Both the position numbers and the translations under genes were made by a program. The notes beneath the pieces are model-generated. The model made no database searches. It had not been told where the DNA came from and saw only the letters and a program-made list of their open reading frames with translations. DNA of 64,000 bases from Planktophila grossartii (lineage in GTDB: Bacteria; Actinomycetota; Actinomycetes; Nanopelagicales; Nanopelagicaceae): contig OZ248345.1 in assembly GCA_965234365.1 (NCBI GenBank), positions 620,001-684,000 of the forward strand. Direction: 5' to 3'. Positions within the stretch are counted from its first letter, which is position 1. Every line of letters starts with the position of its first letter. Below are positions 1 to 8,470 of this stretch, piece after piece.

Positions 1-1
1 T

Positions 2-487
2 GCTCAAGCAACTAATGGCGAAGAAGCAATTGCACTCGCAACGGAACACCAACCAGATTTAGCAATCCTCGATGTGAAGATGCCGGTCCTCGATGGAATT
101 TCAGCGGCCGAGAAAATTATTTCGATTGCTCCAGTCTTGATGTTGACAGCGTTTAGTCAGAAAGAACTCGTTGATCGCGCACGTGATGCCGGCGTCATGG
201 CATATGTTGTGAAGCCATTTACTATCGGCGACCTGGTTCCAGCAATTGAAATTGCTATTAGTCGCCATACTCAGATGAAATCACTTGCCGAAGAAGTTGC
301 CGATCTTCACGAACGACTTGAAACCCGCAAAATTATTGATCGCGCCAAGGGCATTTTGATGAAGGCCCTGAACCTCTCTGAGCCCGAAGCCTTTTCTTGG
401 ATTCAGCGAGCTGCCATGGACCGTCGATTGACGATGAAAGAGGTCGCTCACGCGGTAATTTCCCCCGAGGCAGCTCTCGATAAATAG
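2..487 (+). CDS. pdtaR: ANTAR-domain response regulator, PdtaR-like (5' end outside window)
   Basis: The reading frame is already open at base 2, so the N-terminus lies upstream of the window. The visible part has the end of a receiver domain, with the phosphoacceptor Asp in the LAILDVKMP motif, a conserved Thr in MLTAFS and the Lys of VVKPF. A coiled-coil linker follows, then a C-terminal ANTAR domain (RKIIDRAKGILM and the AMDRRLTMKEVA helix). ANTAR proteins bind paired RNA hairpins and act as antiterminators; in Mycobacterium PdtaR is activated by the kinase PdtaS. No kinase gene is visible here. The position upstream of polA and rpsA matches the mycobacterial gene order. The family call is firm; the RNA targets are unknown. 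Confidence 0.88.
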   Translation, partial: AQATNGEEAIALATEHQPDLAILDVKMPVLDGISAAEKIISIAPVLMLTAFSQKELVDRARDAGVMAYVVKPFTIGDLVPAIEIAISRHTQMKSLAEEVADLHERLETRKIIDRAKGILMKALNLSEPEAFSWIQRAAMDRRLTMKEVAHAVISPEAALDK

Positions 488-565
488 GCCTCTGGCCATC
501 GCGCCAAAGCCTTAAATTCGTAACCAAAAAGTAACCTCCCAGGCGGGATTTCAGCCCCTTCCACC

Positions 566-595
566 TTGTCTCAAGCGTGGGTTGAGCATTACGCT
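566..595 (+). promoter_or_regulatory. candidate promoter of the amino acid importer operon
   Basis: A -35-like TTGTCT at 566-571 is separated by 18 bp from a -10-like TACGCT at 590-595. This would give a leader of about 45 nt before the start at 647, and that leader carries the Shine-Dalgarno AGGAAGG at 634-640. Both hexamers are only moderate matches. Confidence 0.35.
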
Positions 596-606
596 TCACA
601 CCTCCC

Positions 607-618
607 TGTCCCGGGACA
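607..618. repeat. 12-bp perfect palindrome in the importer leader
   Basis: TGTCCCGGGACA is a perfect dyad just downstream of the predicted transcription start of the binding-protein gene. It could be an operator. A chance palindrome is possible and no matching regulator is encoded nearby. Confidence 0.3.
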
Positions 619-646
619 CAAGCAAGAAAAAACAGGAAGGCATTAC

Positions 647-1801
647 ATGAATAAGAAGATCGTAAGCGGTCTTGCTATTGCTGCAGCTGCAACTCTCGCC
701 CTTGGCGTAGTTGCAACATCACCAGCATCAGCAGCTGCTAAGACATCAGTTTCACTTGCATTCGAAGGACCACTTACAGGTCCAGATGCACAGCTCGGCC
801 AGGATCAGATTCCAGGCGCGATCTATGCAATCGCTCTTTACAATGCAAAGAACCCAAAGGTAAAGGTCAACCTTGTTAAGGCTGACTCACAGTGCGATGG
901 CACAGTTGCTGCAAACGTAGCTCCTGGTGTTGCTGCAAACAAGGCAATCATTGGTGTTATCGGAACATCATGTTCAGGTGAAGCACGCGCTTCATTCCCT
1001 GCATTCAAGGCAGCTGGACTCACAATGATTGCTCCATCAGCATCAGCTGTTTCACTTACAAATCCAAAGGCTCCAGACCGTGGCTTCCCAGTATTCCACC
1101 GCGTCGTTGCACACGATGGATTCCAGGCACCAGCTCTAGCTCGCTACGCAGCTAAGGGTGTTGCTTCACCTAAGTTCTACATCATCGATGACATGACTAC
1201 ATACGGTGGCCCACTTGCTAAGGGTTCAATCCCACAGGCAAAGAAGCTCGGCGATGTTGTTGGTACAGACTCAGTTCCAAAGGGAACAGCTGACTACACA
1301 TCAGTAGCATCAAAGGTTAAGGCTTCAGGCGCTAACGTTGTTATCTACGGTGGTTACACCACAGATGCAGCGAAGCTCTTCAAGGCTCTTCGCGATGGTG
1401 GATACAAGGGAATCTTGGCTTCAGGCGATGGAACAAACACATCTGACTTCCCAGCACTTGCTGGATCAGCAGCAGAAGGTGTTCGTCTCACAGCAGCTGA
1501 CGTCCCATTCGATTCAATCCTTTCAAAGGCACAGCTTGCTGAGTTCACAAAGATCACTGGAATCAAGGTTCCTGGTCTCTACTCAACAACTGCATACAAC
1601 GCAACTAACATCTTCCTAGACTGCATTACAAAGGGCGCTACAACTCGTTCAGCGATCCAGCTCTGCGTAACTAACGGTTCATGGACAGGTGCAGGCGGAG
1701 AAACCATCAAGTTCGACCGTTACGGCGACATCATTGGTGGAGCTCCAGTCGGTGGTTACCTTGTAAAGAACGGCGTCATCATCTACGACTCAGTTGCTTA
1801 A
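647..1801 (+). CDS. livK: branched-chain amino acid ABC transporter, substrate-binding protein
   Basis: This 384-residue protein is a type I periplasmic binding protein (Peripla_BP_6, LivK-like) that would capture branched-chain or related amino acids outside the cell for the permease encoded next to it. The ATG at 647 is chosen because AGGAAGG lies 6 nt upstream and a signal peptide follows directly: MNKK, a hydrophobic stretch, then SPASA-AA as a likely signal peptidase I site near residue 30. There is no cysteine at a lipobox position, which is unusual for a Gram-positive binding protein. The mature chain has four cysteines (near SQCDG, GTSCSG, LDCIT and QLCVT) that could form two disulfides. 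Codon choice is strongly biased, as expected of a highly expressed gene. The exact ligand cannot be read from sequence. Confidence 0.9.
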   Translation: MNKKIVSGLAIAAAATLALGVVATSPASAAAKTSVSLAFEGPLTGPDAQLGQDQIPGAIYAIALYNAKNPKVKVNLVKADSQCDGTVAANVAPGVAANKAIIGVIGTSCSGEARASFPAFKAAGLTMIAPSASAVSLTNPKAPDRGFPVFHRVVAHDGFQAPALARYAAKGVASPKFYIIDDMTTYGGPLAKGSIPQAKKLGDVVGTDSVPKGTADYTSVASKVKASGANVVIYGGYTTDAAKLFKALRDGGYKGILASGDGTNTSDFPALAGSAAEGVRLTAADVPFDSILSKAQLAEFTKITGIKVPGLYSTTAYNATNIFLDCITKGATTRSAIQLCVTNGSWTGAGGETIKFDRYGDIIGGAPVGGYLVKNGVIIYDSVA

Positions 1802-1856
1802 TTAGCTCTGACTCTAGAAGTACCGCTGTAAATATGTAGCAATACATATGTTTTAA

Positions 1857-1894
1857 AGGTGTGGCCACTTTCCTTCGGGGAAGTGGCCACACTT
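1857..1894 (+). promoter_or_regulatory. 17-bp UUCG hairpin between binding-protein and permease genes
   Basis: Left arm 1857-1873 and right arm 1878-1894 pair along 17 positions (two G-U pairs) around a TTCG tetraloop closed by C-G, with GTGGCCACTT matching AAGTGGCCAC at its core. No T-run follows, so it looks more like an mRNA 3'-end stabiliser or partial terminator than a full terminator. Such elements keep a binding-protein mRNA more abundant than the downstream membrane-protein mRNA. Confidence 0.8.
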
Positions 1895-1927
1895 CATAAC
1901 ACTCTTCACCTCAACAGATCGGTTGAT

Positions 1928-2881
1928 ATGAATTTTTCAGTAATCACGAGCCAGTTCTGGAGCCTTGTACTACAAGGGCTCGCTCTGGGTCTTATCTACG
2001 CCCTTGTATCCCTGGGATACACCATGGTGTACGGAGTCCTTCGACTCATTAACTTTGCAAACTCCGAAGTATTTATGATCGGAACATTTGCCACGCTCTA
2101 TCTCGAAGTACATGTACTTGGGTATGCAACTAACTCGCCATCGCTTCACGGCGCAAAGTTGGTCTGGACCTTGGTATTGGTATTTATCGGTTCGATGATT
2201 GCCTGCGCGCTACTAGCGATGCTTGTCGAAATTGTGGCGTATCGCAGACTTCGTGCTCGCGGTGCCAATCGCCTCGCGTCACTCATTTCGGCGATCGGTG
2301 TTTCAATCGCACTCCTCGAAGGTATGCGCATCATCACCATCTCTCGTCCGATGACTACACCACGTCTTCTCGACAAGTGGAGCTTCGGTGAATTCCATGG
2401 AGCCAACTTCCGTATCGACACCCTGATGGCGATTGTTGTGCCAATCATTATCTTCGTAGTTCTCGATCGCTTCGTCACCAAGTCACGCCTTGGAAAATCA
2501 ATCCGTGCAGTGTCGATGTCTGAAGAGAACTCAAAGTTGATGGGTATCAATATCAACCGAGTTATCACATTAACTTTCTGCATCGGCGGTCTCACCACTG
2601 GTGCAGCAGCATTTATCTACACAACCGTCTATGAGAACACCGTCTTTAACGTGGGCTTCAATATGGGTATCGCAGCATTTACTGCAGCGGTTCTCGGAGG
2701 TATCGGAAACCTACGTGGCGCTTTCTACGGCGGAATTGCGCTGGGCATGCTCGAGCAATTTGCTTCTGCAATGCTCGGATCTCAGTGGAAGGCAGTAACT
2801 GTCTTTACAGTGCTTGTTGTCGTACTCCTATTCAAACCAAACGGCCTCTTCGGTGAAGCCGTACAGCAGACGAGGACATGA
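1928..2881 (+). CDS. livH: branched-chain amino acid ABC transporter permease LivH
   Basis: A 317-residue LivH-family inner membrane permease (BPD_transp_2) with about eight hydrophobic segments. The N-terminal segment GLALGLIYALVSLGYTMVYG and the later GGIGNLRGAFYGG motif are typical of the family. It forms the translocation pore with LivM. The ATG at 1928 is preferred over an in-frame codon at 1859, since the upstream part would lie inside the 1857-1894 hairpin and adds no conserved sequence. No clear Shine-Dalgarno is seen, so the start is less certain than the function. It is followed with overlap by livM. Confidence 0.9.
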   Translation: MNFSVITSQFWSLVLQGLALGLIYALVSLGYTMVYGVLRLINFANSEVFMIGTFATLYLEVHVLGYATNSPSLHGAKLVWTLVLVFIGSMIACALLAMLVEIVAYRRLRARGANRLASLISAIGVSIALLEGMRIITISRPMTTPRLLDKWSFGEFHGANFRIDTLMAIVVPIIIFVVLDRFVTKSRLGKSIRAVSMSEENSKLMGININRVITLTFCIGGLTTGAAAFIYTTVYENTVFNVGFNMGIAAFTAAVLGGIGNLRGAFYGGIALGMLEQFASAMLGSQWKAVTVFTVLVVVLLFKPNGLFGEAVQQTRT

Positions 2882-3924
2882 TGGCTAACTTAACTCGATT
2901 TAATCTCCGCGATAAGGGAGCAGAAATCTGGGCAGGCTGGTCACGACCAGTTCGCACAGTCTTCGTTCTCGCATTTATTGTTCTTATCGGACTCATGCCA
3001 TTCGCTGCTTCATGGGGCCCAACCAGCTTCTTGAATACTCCGATCACTTCTTTCCAGAACGTATTGGTCTACCCAGTGGGCATGTTCATCATGATGGCCC
3101 TTGGCCTCAATATCGTTGTTGGTAAGTCCGGTCTTCTAGACCTCGGTTACGTTGCATTCTTTGCAATCGGCGCTTACTCACAAGGAATTCTTTCAACGCT
3201 CTACGGTTGGAATACATGGGAAGTAATGCCTTTCGGAATCGGTTTTGCGATGCTCGCAGGTGTAATTCTCGGACTACCTGCACTTCGCCTTCGCGGTGAC
3301 TATCTAGCAATCATCACTCTTGGTTTTGGTGAAATTGTTCGTATCGTTGCGATTAACCTCTCAGTGACAGGTGGACCTAACGGAATTCCTGGAATTCCTA
3401 ATCCTCCAAGCGTTTTTGGACTTCACTTCGATCTCATGCACCCAGAAACATTCTTCTGGCTCGTCTTTGCAATGATTCTCCTCGTTATCTGGATGGTACG
3501 TAGATTTACGATTCGCCGCCCAGGTCGCGCATGGGAAGCAATCCGCCAAGATGAAGATGTGGCAGCGCTCATGGGTGTTAACACTCTCGTTTACAAGCTC
3601 TGGTCATTCGTGATTGGTGCTGCTGTAGGTGGCGCTGCAGGCGTTCTCTACGCATCCAAGGTCATGGTGATTTCACCAGATATGTTTAAGTTCGATGTCT
3701 CAATCTTGATTCTCGCCTGTGTTGTCTTCGGTGGAATTGGAAATATCTGGGGCGTAGTACTTGGTGCGGGAATTCTCGCCTATATGCCTGAGCGCATCCG
3801 CTTTATCTCAGATGCTCGCCAACTCGTCTTCGGACTTGTTCTGATCATCATGATGAATATGCGTCCTGACGGCCTCTTGCCTCGCAAGAAACGCGAAAAA
3901 ATTACAGAGAAGGGTGCAAAGTAA
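2878..3924 (+). CDS. livM: branched-chain amino acid ABC transporter permease LivM
   Basis: A 348-residue LivM-family permease, partner of LivH. Family motifs visible are GKSGLLDLGYVAFFAIGAY near residue 85, LRLRGDYLAIITLGFGEI near residue 140, TGGPNGIPGIP, and GGIGNIWGVVLGA towards the C-terminus. Multiple membrane segments are evident, and the C-terminus is basic (RKKREKITEKGAK). The start overlaps the livH stop in ATGATGG; ATG 2878 and ATG 2881 are both possible. Its stop shares one base with the livG start, implying translational coupling. Confidence 0.92.
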   Translation: MMANLTRFNLRDKGAEIWAGWSRPVRTVFVLAFIVLIGLMPFAASWGPTSFLNTPITSFQNVLVYPVGMFIMMALGLNIVVGKSGLLDLGYVAFFAIGAYSQGILSTLYGWNTWEVMPFGIGFAMLAGVILGLPALRLRGDYLAIITLGFGEIVRIVAINLSVTGGPNGIPGIPNPPSVFGLHFDLMHPETFFWLVFAMILLVIWMVRRFTIRRPGRAWEAIRQDEDVAALMGVNTLVYKLWSFVIGAAVGGAAGVLYASKVMVISPDMFKFDVSILILACVVFGGIGNIWGVVLGAGILAYMPERIRFISDARQLVFGLVLIIMMNMRPDGLLPRKKREKITEKGAK

Positions 3925-4700
3925 TGTCTGAAAAACTTCTCGAACTCAAAAACGTCACCATCAAGTTTGGTGGAGTTACAGCTCTCAACGAAGTTAACTT
4001 CCATGTTAATCGCGGCGAGATCTGCGCACTCATCGGACCAAACGGCGCAGGAAAGACAACAGTCTTCAACGTTGTCACAGGTGTCTACCCGCTTACTTCA
4101 GGCGAGATCACCTTCAAGGGCGTCAACCTTGCAGGGTTAAAGCGCCACCAAGTAACGAAGTCAGGACTTGCGCGTACATTCCAGAACGTTCGTCTCTTTG
4201 GAGATATGACCGCTCTGGAAAATGTTATTACTGCAACCGATGTTCACAAGAAGACAGGTCTTCTCCGTGCACTTATCGGAACTCCTCTCAACCGCAAGGA
4301 AGAGCGTGAATCCAAGGAGCGCGCACACGAGCTATTAGCACTTATGGGTATCGACCATCGTGCGGATCAGCTCGCAAAGAATCTTCCTTACGGAGATCAG
4401 CGTCGCCTTGAAATTGCTCGCGCACTCGGAACAGAGCCAGAGCTCTTGCTCCTTGATGAACCAGCAGCAGGCTTCAACCCCGCTGAAAAGGTAGAGCTAG
4501 CAAATCTCATCAAGAAGATTCGCGATAAGGGCTACACAGTTCTTCTTATCGAGCACGATATGTCGCTCATCATGGGAATCTCAGATCGCGTCGCAGTTCT
4601 CGACTTCGGTCAGAAGATTGCAGATGATCTTCCAACAGTTGTCCAAAATGACCCTCGTGTGATCGAGGCTTACCTAGGAGTGCCAGCAGATGCGTCTTGA
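3924..4700 (+). CDS. livG: branched-chain amino acid ABC transporter ATP-binding protein LivG
   Basis: A 258-residue cytoplasmic ATPase that powers the Liv importer together with LivF. Walker A is GPNGAGKTT at about residues 38-46. The signature segment LPYGDQRRLEIARAL (about 154-168) has the LivG-type deviation from LSGGQ, and Walker B LLLLDEP lies at about 174-180. The switch His is in LLIEHDM. The ATG overlaps the livM stop by one base and the livF start lies inside the last codons, so the four transport genes form one translationally coupled unit. Confidence 0.94.
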   Translation: MSEKLLELKNVTIKFGGVTALNEVNFHVNRGEICALIGPNGAGKTTVFNVVTGVYPLTSGEITFKGVNLAGLKRHQVTKSGLARTFQNVRLFGDMTALENVITATDVHKKTGLLRALIGTPLNRKEERESKERAHELLALMGIDHRADQLAKNLPYGDQRRLEIARALGTEPELLLLDEPAAGFNPAEKVELANLIKKIRDKGYTVLLIEHDMSLIMGISDRVAVLDFGQKIADDLPTVVQNDPRVIEAYLGVPADAS

Positions 4701-5409
4701 AATTAAAGATCTTCGCGTTCACTACGGCAAGATTGAAGCCATCAAGGGCGTATCAGTCGTTGTAAACCAAGGTGAAATTGTCACACTCATCGGCGCTAAC
4801 GGCGCAGGTAAGACAACTATTCTCAAGACCATTTCAGGTCTTCGTCCGGTATCAAGTGGTGAAATTACATTTGATGGCGAAAATATCAACAAGATCCCAG
4901 CGCACGAACGCGTTGATCTCGGTATCTCACAAGTCCCTGAAGGCCGTGGAATCTTCCCTGGTATGACAGTTCTTGAAAACCTCGAGATGGGTAAGTTCAA
5001 CCGCAAAGATCGTAAGCACGAGATGGATGAGGATCTAGATCGCGTTTACACCTTGTTCCCACGTTTGAAGGAGCGCACAGCGCAAGCTGGCGGAACTCTT
5101 TCAGGTGGAGAACAGCAGATGCTTGCCATGGGTCGCGCTTTGATGGCACGTCCAAAGGTCTTGTTGCTCGATGAACCTTCAATGGGTCTTGCTCCTCAGA
5201 TGATTGCAAATATTTTCCGCATCATCACTGAGATCAATAAGCAGGGCGTAACGATTCTCTTGGTTGAGCAGAATGCACAGCAGGCGCTACAGCGCGCACA
5301 TCGTGCCTATATTCTCGAAACCGGAAGCGTTACAAAGGAAGCAGCAGCTTCTGACCTTCTTAATGATCCAGCTGTACGCGAGGCTTACCTCGGAACAGGT
5401 GCTCACTAA
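4690..5409 (+). CDS. livF: branched-chain amino acid ABC transporter ATP-binding protein LivF
   Basis: A 239-residue second ATPase of the Liv importer. It shows Walker A GANGAGKTT, the canonical signature LSGGEQQMLAMGRAL, Walker B VLLLDEPSMGL, and the switch LLVEQNAQQAL, which has Gln-Asn where His-Asp is common; this is usual for LivF. It overlaps livG by 11 nt. The operon ends here and faces the convergent thioesterase gene only 9 bp away. Confidence 0.94.
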   Translation: MRLEIKDLRVHYGKIEAIKGVSVVVNQGEIVTLIGANGAGKTTILKTISGLRPVSSGEITFDGENINKIPAHERVDLGISQVPEGRGIFPGMTVLENLEMGKFNRKDRKHEMDEDLDRVYTLFPRLKERTAQAGGTLSGGEQQMLAMGRALMARPKVLLLDEPSMGLAPQMIANIFRIITEINKQGVTILLVEQNAQQALQRAHRAYILETGSVTKEAAASDLLNDPAVREAYLGTGAH

Positions 5410-5418
5410 GTAAGTAAG

Positions 5419-5829
5419 TTACTCCTTATTTAAAATGAGGCAGGTTATGCGAGCAGTACATGTTCGCTGACCTGCCTCGTTTGTTATCACAATCTCATAG
5501 ACGCAGAGTGTGCGACCTAGCGAGATAGGGGTTGCTACTGCGGTGACAAAGCCACTGGTTGCAGATTTATGGTGAGTGGCATTGATATCGACGCCAACAA
5601 TTTTGCGATCAGGACCGGCATGTAATTGAGTGCCGATAGAACCCAGAGACTCTGCAAGAACTACGTTGGCTCCACCGTGAAGAAGGCCGATAGGTTGAGT
5701 ATTGCCTTCAACGGGCATGCGAGCCACTAAGCGTTGTGGCGAAACTTCAAGCATTTCGATACCCATCTTGATATCGAGAGCCCCTTGGCCACGCTCTTTG
5801 ATGATTGCTAAGTAATCAGGTTCGGTCAT
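5419..5829 (-). CDS. hotdog-fold thioesterase, PaaI family
   Basis: A 136-residue single hotdog domain. The motif LLHGGANVVLAESLGS near residue 50 is the PaaI-type active-site region, with His-Gly-Gly starting the central helix and a Glu as likely catalytic acid. Such proteins hydrolyse acyl- or aryl-CoA thioesters; the substrate is not predictable. The start at 5829 (MTEPDY) is chosen because a longer frame would run into polA. It is divergent from polA, with only about 30 bp between start codons. Confidence 0.82.
   Translation of the reverse strand: MTEPDYLAIIKERGQGALDIKMGIEMLEVSPQRLVARMPVEGNTQPIGLLHGGANVVLAESLGSIGTQLHAGPDRKIVGVDINATHHKSATSGFVTAVATPISLGRTLCVYEIVITNEAGQRTCTARITCLILNKE
5437..5478 (+). 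terminator. candidate terminator of the liv operon inside the opposing thioesterase gene
   Basis: GAGGCAGGT (5437-5445) pairs perfectly with ACCTGCCTC (5470-5478), and the stem continues inward through GCGAG/TTCGC with one bulge. On the plus strand it is followed by GTTTGTTATC, a modest T-rich tail. It starts 28 nt after the livF stop but lies within the 3' coding end of the gene on the other strand. Confidence 0.5.
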
Positions 5830-5839
5830 AGTAGATGAG

Positions 5840-5853
5840 TTTATATCTATGAT
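5840..5853. promoter_or_regulatory. compact divergent promoter between thioesterase and polA
   Basis: On the plus strand TATGAT (5848-5853) ends 7 nt before ATG 5861, consistent with a leaderless polA transcript. On the minus strand TATAAA (5845-5840) lies 10 nt before the thioesterase ATG at 5829. The two -10 elements are 2 bp apart, so the RNA polymerases could not bind together. Confidence 0.5.
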
Positions 5854-5860
5854 GAGCGCC

Positions 5861-8470
5861 ATGGCTACGAAGAGATTGCTCCTTATTGATGGCCACTCAA
5901 TGGCGTATCGAGCATTCTTCGCACTTCCTGCCGAAAACTTCACCACTGCCCAGGGTCAACACACCAATGCAATTTATGGCTTTGCCACGATGTTGATCTC
6001 ACTTCTCAAAGATGAGAAACCAACCCACGTTGCCGTGGCATTCGATGTTTCGCGCAAGACATTCCGCACCGAAATCTTTCCTGAATATAAAGCCAATCGA
6101 GCAAAGACCCCCGATGAATTTCGTTCGCAGATGTCTTACCTTCACGAACTTGTGAAGGGATTTGGCATTAGCCAATTTGAAGTCGAAGGTTTTGAAGCTG
6201 ACGACATCATTGCAACTATTACTAAGCGAGCAGAGAAAGAGGAAGCTGAGGTACTTATCTGCACTGGTGATCGCGATAGCTTCCAGTTAGTGACTCCTCA
6301 GACCACCGTTCTCTATCCCAAGCGCGGGGTCTCTGAGATGGCGCGCATGACTCCCGATGCTGTTCAAGAAAAGTATGGAATGTCGCCCGAGCAGTATCCA
6401 GACTTCGCTGCGCTGCGTGGAGATCCGAGCGATAACTTGCCTTCTATTCCTGGCGTTGGTGAAAAGACCGCGGCTAAGTGGGTTGTCGAATACGGATCAC
6501 TGGTCGAGCTCCTTGCGCAAGCCGAAAAGGTCGGCGGAAAAGTTGGAGATTCTCTACGCGCCAACATTGAAAATGTGAAACGTAACCGCGAACTCACACA
6601 GCTCATCCATGATGCGCCGATTGATTTCTCCATCGATGCGCTGGCCTGGAACGGCGTCACCGAATCAGATCTGACAGCTCTCTTTGAACAACTCGAATTT
6701 CGAACGCTGAAAGACCGCCTCAAAGTTATTTCATCGGGCGCAGATAGTGCTCCAGTAAAGAAGTCTGCAAAGAGTGCCGAACCTGAATTCTCACTCTTTG
6801 GTTCAGATATCGATTCTGCAGTCATTACGGCGGATGAAGTGAGCAAGAAAATCTCATCCCATACAGGCGCCATCTCAATCGCATACGAACTTGTCGATGA
6901 TCACCTTCATCGTTATGCAGTTGCCCTCGATAAGAAGACCGCTTTTCTCGTTCACTCATCCGAAATGGGGGAGTGGGTCACTAACTCTGCAGTCGAAAAG
7001 ATTGCTCATGATGCAAAAGCGATTGCTCGCGAGAATGGACTTACGGGCGTAGCTTTTGATACTTCTCTAGCTGCATACCTCGTCAATCCCGGGGTTCGCT
7101 CTCAAGAGGTAAAAGATCTACTCGAACGCTGGGGCGATGGAAGTCAGATTGATGAATCCACTCCAGAACAGAGCCTGCTCACTACAGCCTGCGCGCTCTT
7201 CGGACTCCGCGATTCACTCACCAAAGAGCTGAGCGATCGTGGCCTGACAAAGCTCTATCAAGAGCTCGAGCTTCCTATCGCCGATTTATTGGCGTTGATG
7301 GAGAACCGCGGAATCGCAGTAGATAAGAAAGGCCTTGAAACTCTCGCCACATTCTTTGATGGTGAAGTCGCTCGCGAGACAAAGATTGCCCACGATGCTG
7401 CTGGCCATGAATTTAATGTGGCTTCTCCCAAGCAATTGCAGGTAGTCCTCTTCGAGGAGCTCGGTCTTCCCAAGACAAAGAAGATTAAGACCGGTTTCAC
7501 CACAGATGCCGATGCGTTGACCTGGCTCTTCGAAAAAACTTCGCATCCACTTCTTGCTGCGCTCCTCCGAATCCGTGAAACAAAGAAGCTTGCAACAACG
7601 ATTGAAGGACTTCTTGTAGAAATTCAGAAAGATAAGCGAATTCATACCCACTTTGCTCAGACAGTTGCAGCAACCGGGCGCCTCTCATCTGTGGGGCCAA
7701 ACTTGCAAAATATCCCAGTGCGCACAGAAGAAGGACGCAAAATCCGTGGTTGCTTCATTGCAGGAAGCGGATATGACGCACTTCTAACCGCTGACTACAG
7801 CCAAATCGAAATGCGCATCATGGCTCATCTCTCTAATGACGCGCATCTACTCAAAGCTTTTGAATCTGGCGAAGATTTGCATGCAACGGTTGCGGCTGAG
7901 GTCTTTGGAGTAAAGCCAACTGATGTCGATCCAGAGATGCGTCGCCAAATTAAGGCGATGTCTTATGGATTGGCATATGGCTTGAGCTCCTACGGTTTAG
8001 CAGCACAGCTGGATCTGACTCCACCGGCTGCACAAGATCTGATGGATCGATACTTTGAACGCTTCGGAGGAATTCGCGATTACCTCAAGACCGTTGTCGA
8101 AGATGCACGCAAAGTTGGATATACCGAAACCGTAATGGGACGTCGTCGCTATCTTCCAGATCTCATGCACGATAACCGTCAACGCCGTGAAGTAGCAGAG
8201 CGTATGGCTCTCAATGCACCAATCCAAGGGTCAGCAGCAGACATCATTAAGCAGGCGATGCTCAATGTTCAGGGTGCGCTAGTAGAAGGTAAGTACACAT
8301 CACGTCTCTTGCTACAGGTACACGATGAATTAATTCTTGAGGTTGTCACCAAAGAGATTGATGAGGTCTCTGAACTCGTGCGCGTTCAAATGGGTAAGGC
8401 ATATCCACTTCGTGCGCCACTTGATGTTTCAGTGGGTATTGGTAAGAGTTGGAACGACGCTGCCCACTAA
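5861..8470 (+). CDS. polA: DNA polymerase I
   Basis: An 869-residue family A DNA polymerase for Okazaki fragment maturation and repair synthesis. The N-terminal 5' nuclease domain (about 1-290) has LIDGHSMAYRAF, EGFEADDIIAT and SDNLPSIPGVGEKTAAKW. The middle region (about 310-480) corresponds to the 3'-5' exonuclease, but the expected DxE of motif Exo I is replaced by AYELVDD, so proofreading is probably lost, as in mycobacterial and Thermus PolA. The polymerase domain has motif A DYSQIEMR, the O-helix RRQIKAMSYGLAYG and motif C VHDELILEV. ATG 5849 and 5852 are also in frame; 5861 is chosen because it follows a TATGAT -10 at leaderless spacing and begins with the conserved sequence. Confidence 0.95.
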   Translation: MATKRLLLIDGHSMAYRAFFALPAENFTTAQGQHTNAIYGFATMLISLLKDEKPTHVAVAFDVSRKTFRTEIFPEYKANRAKTPDEFRSQMSYLHELVKGFGISQFEVEGFEADDIIATITKRAEKEEAEVLICTGDRDSFQLVTPQTTVLYPKRGVSEMARMTPDAVQEKYGMSPEQYPDFAALRGDPSDNLPSIPGVGEKTAAKWVVEYGSLVELLAQAEKVGGKVGDSLRANIENVKRNRELTQLIHDAPIDFSIDALAWNGVTESDLTALFEQLEFRTLKDRLKVISSGADSAPVKKSAKSAEPEFSLFGSDIDSAVITADEVSKKISSHTGAISIAYELVDDHLHRYAVALDKKTAFLVHSSEMGEWVTNSAVEKIAHDAKAIARENGLTGVAFDTSLAAYLVNPGVRSQEVKDLLERWGDGSQIDESTPEQSLLTTACALFGLRDSLTKELSDRGLTKLYQELELPIADLLALMENRGIAVDKKGLETLATFFDGEVARETKIAHDAAGHEFNVASPKQLQVVLFEELGLPKTKKIKTGFTTDADALTWLFEKTSHPLLAALLRIRETKKLATTIEGLLVEIQKDKRIHTHFAQTVAATGRLSSVGPNLQNIPVRTEEGRKIRGCFIAGSGYDALLTADYSQIEMRIMAHLSNDAHLLKAFESGEDLHATVAAEVFGVKPTDVDPEMRRQIKAMSYGLAYGLSSYGLAAQLDLTPPAAQDLMDRYFERFGGIRDYLKTVVEDARKVGYTETVMGRRRYLPDLMHDNRQRREVAERMALNAPIQGSAADIIKQAMLNVQGALVEGKYTSRLLLQVHDELILEVVTKEIDEVSELVRVQMGKAYPLRAPLDVSVGIGKSWNDAAH

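Noticed and set aside
2146..2598. 150-codon open frame on the minus strand inside livH
   Set aside because: It is fully antisense to conserved livH, has no recognisable domain and an amino acid make-up typical of a shadow frame.
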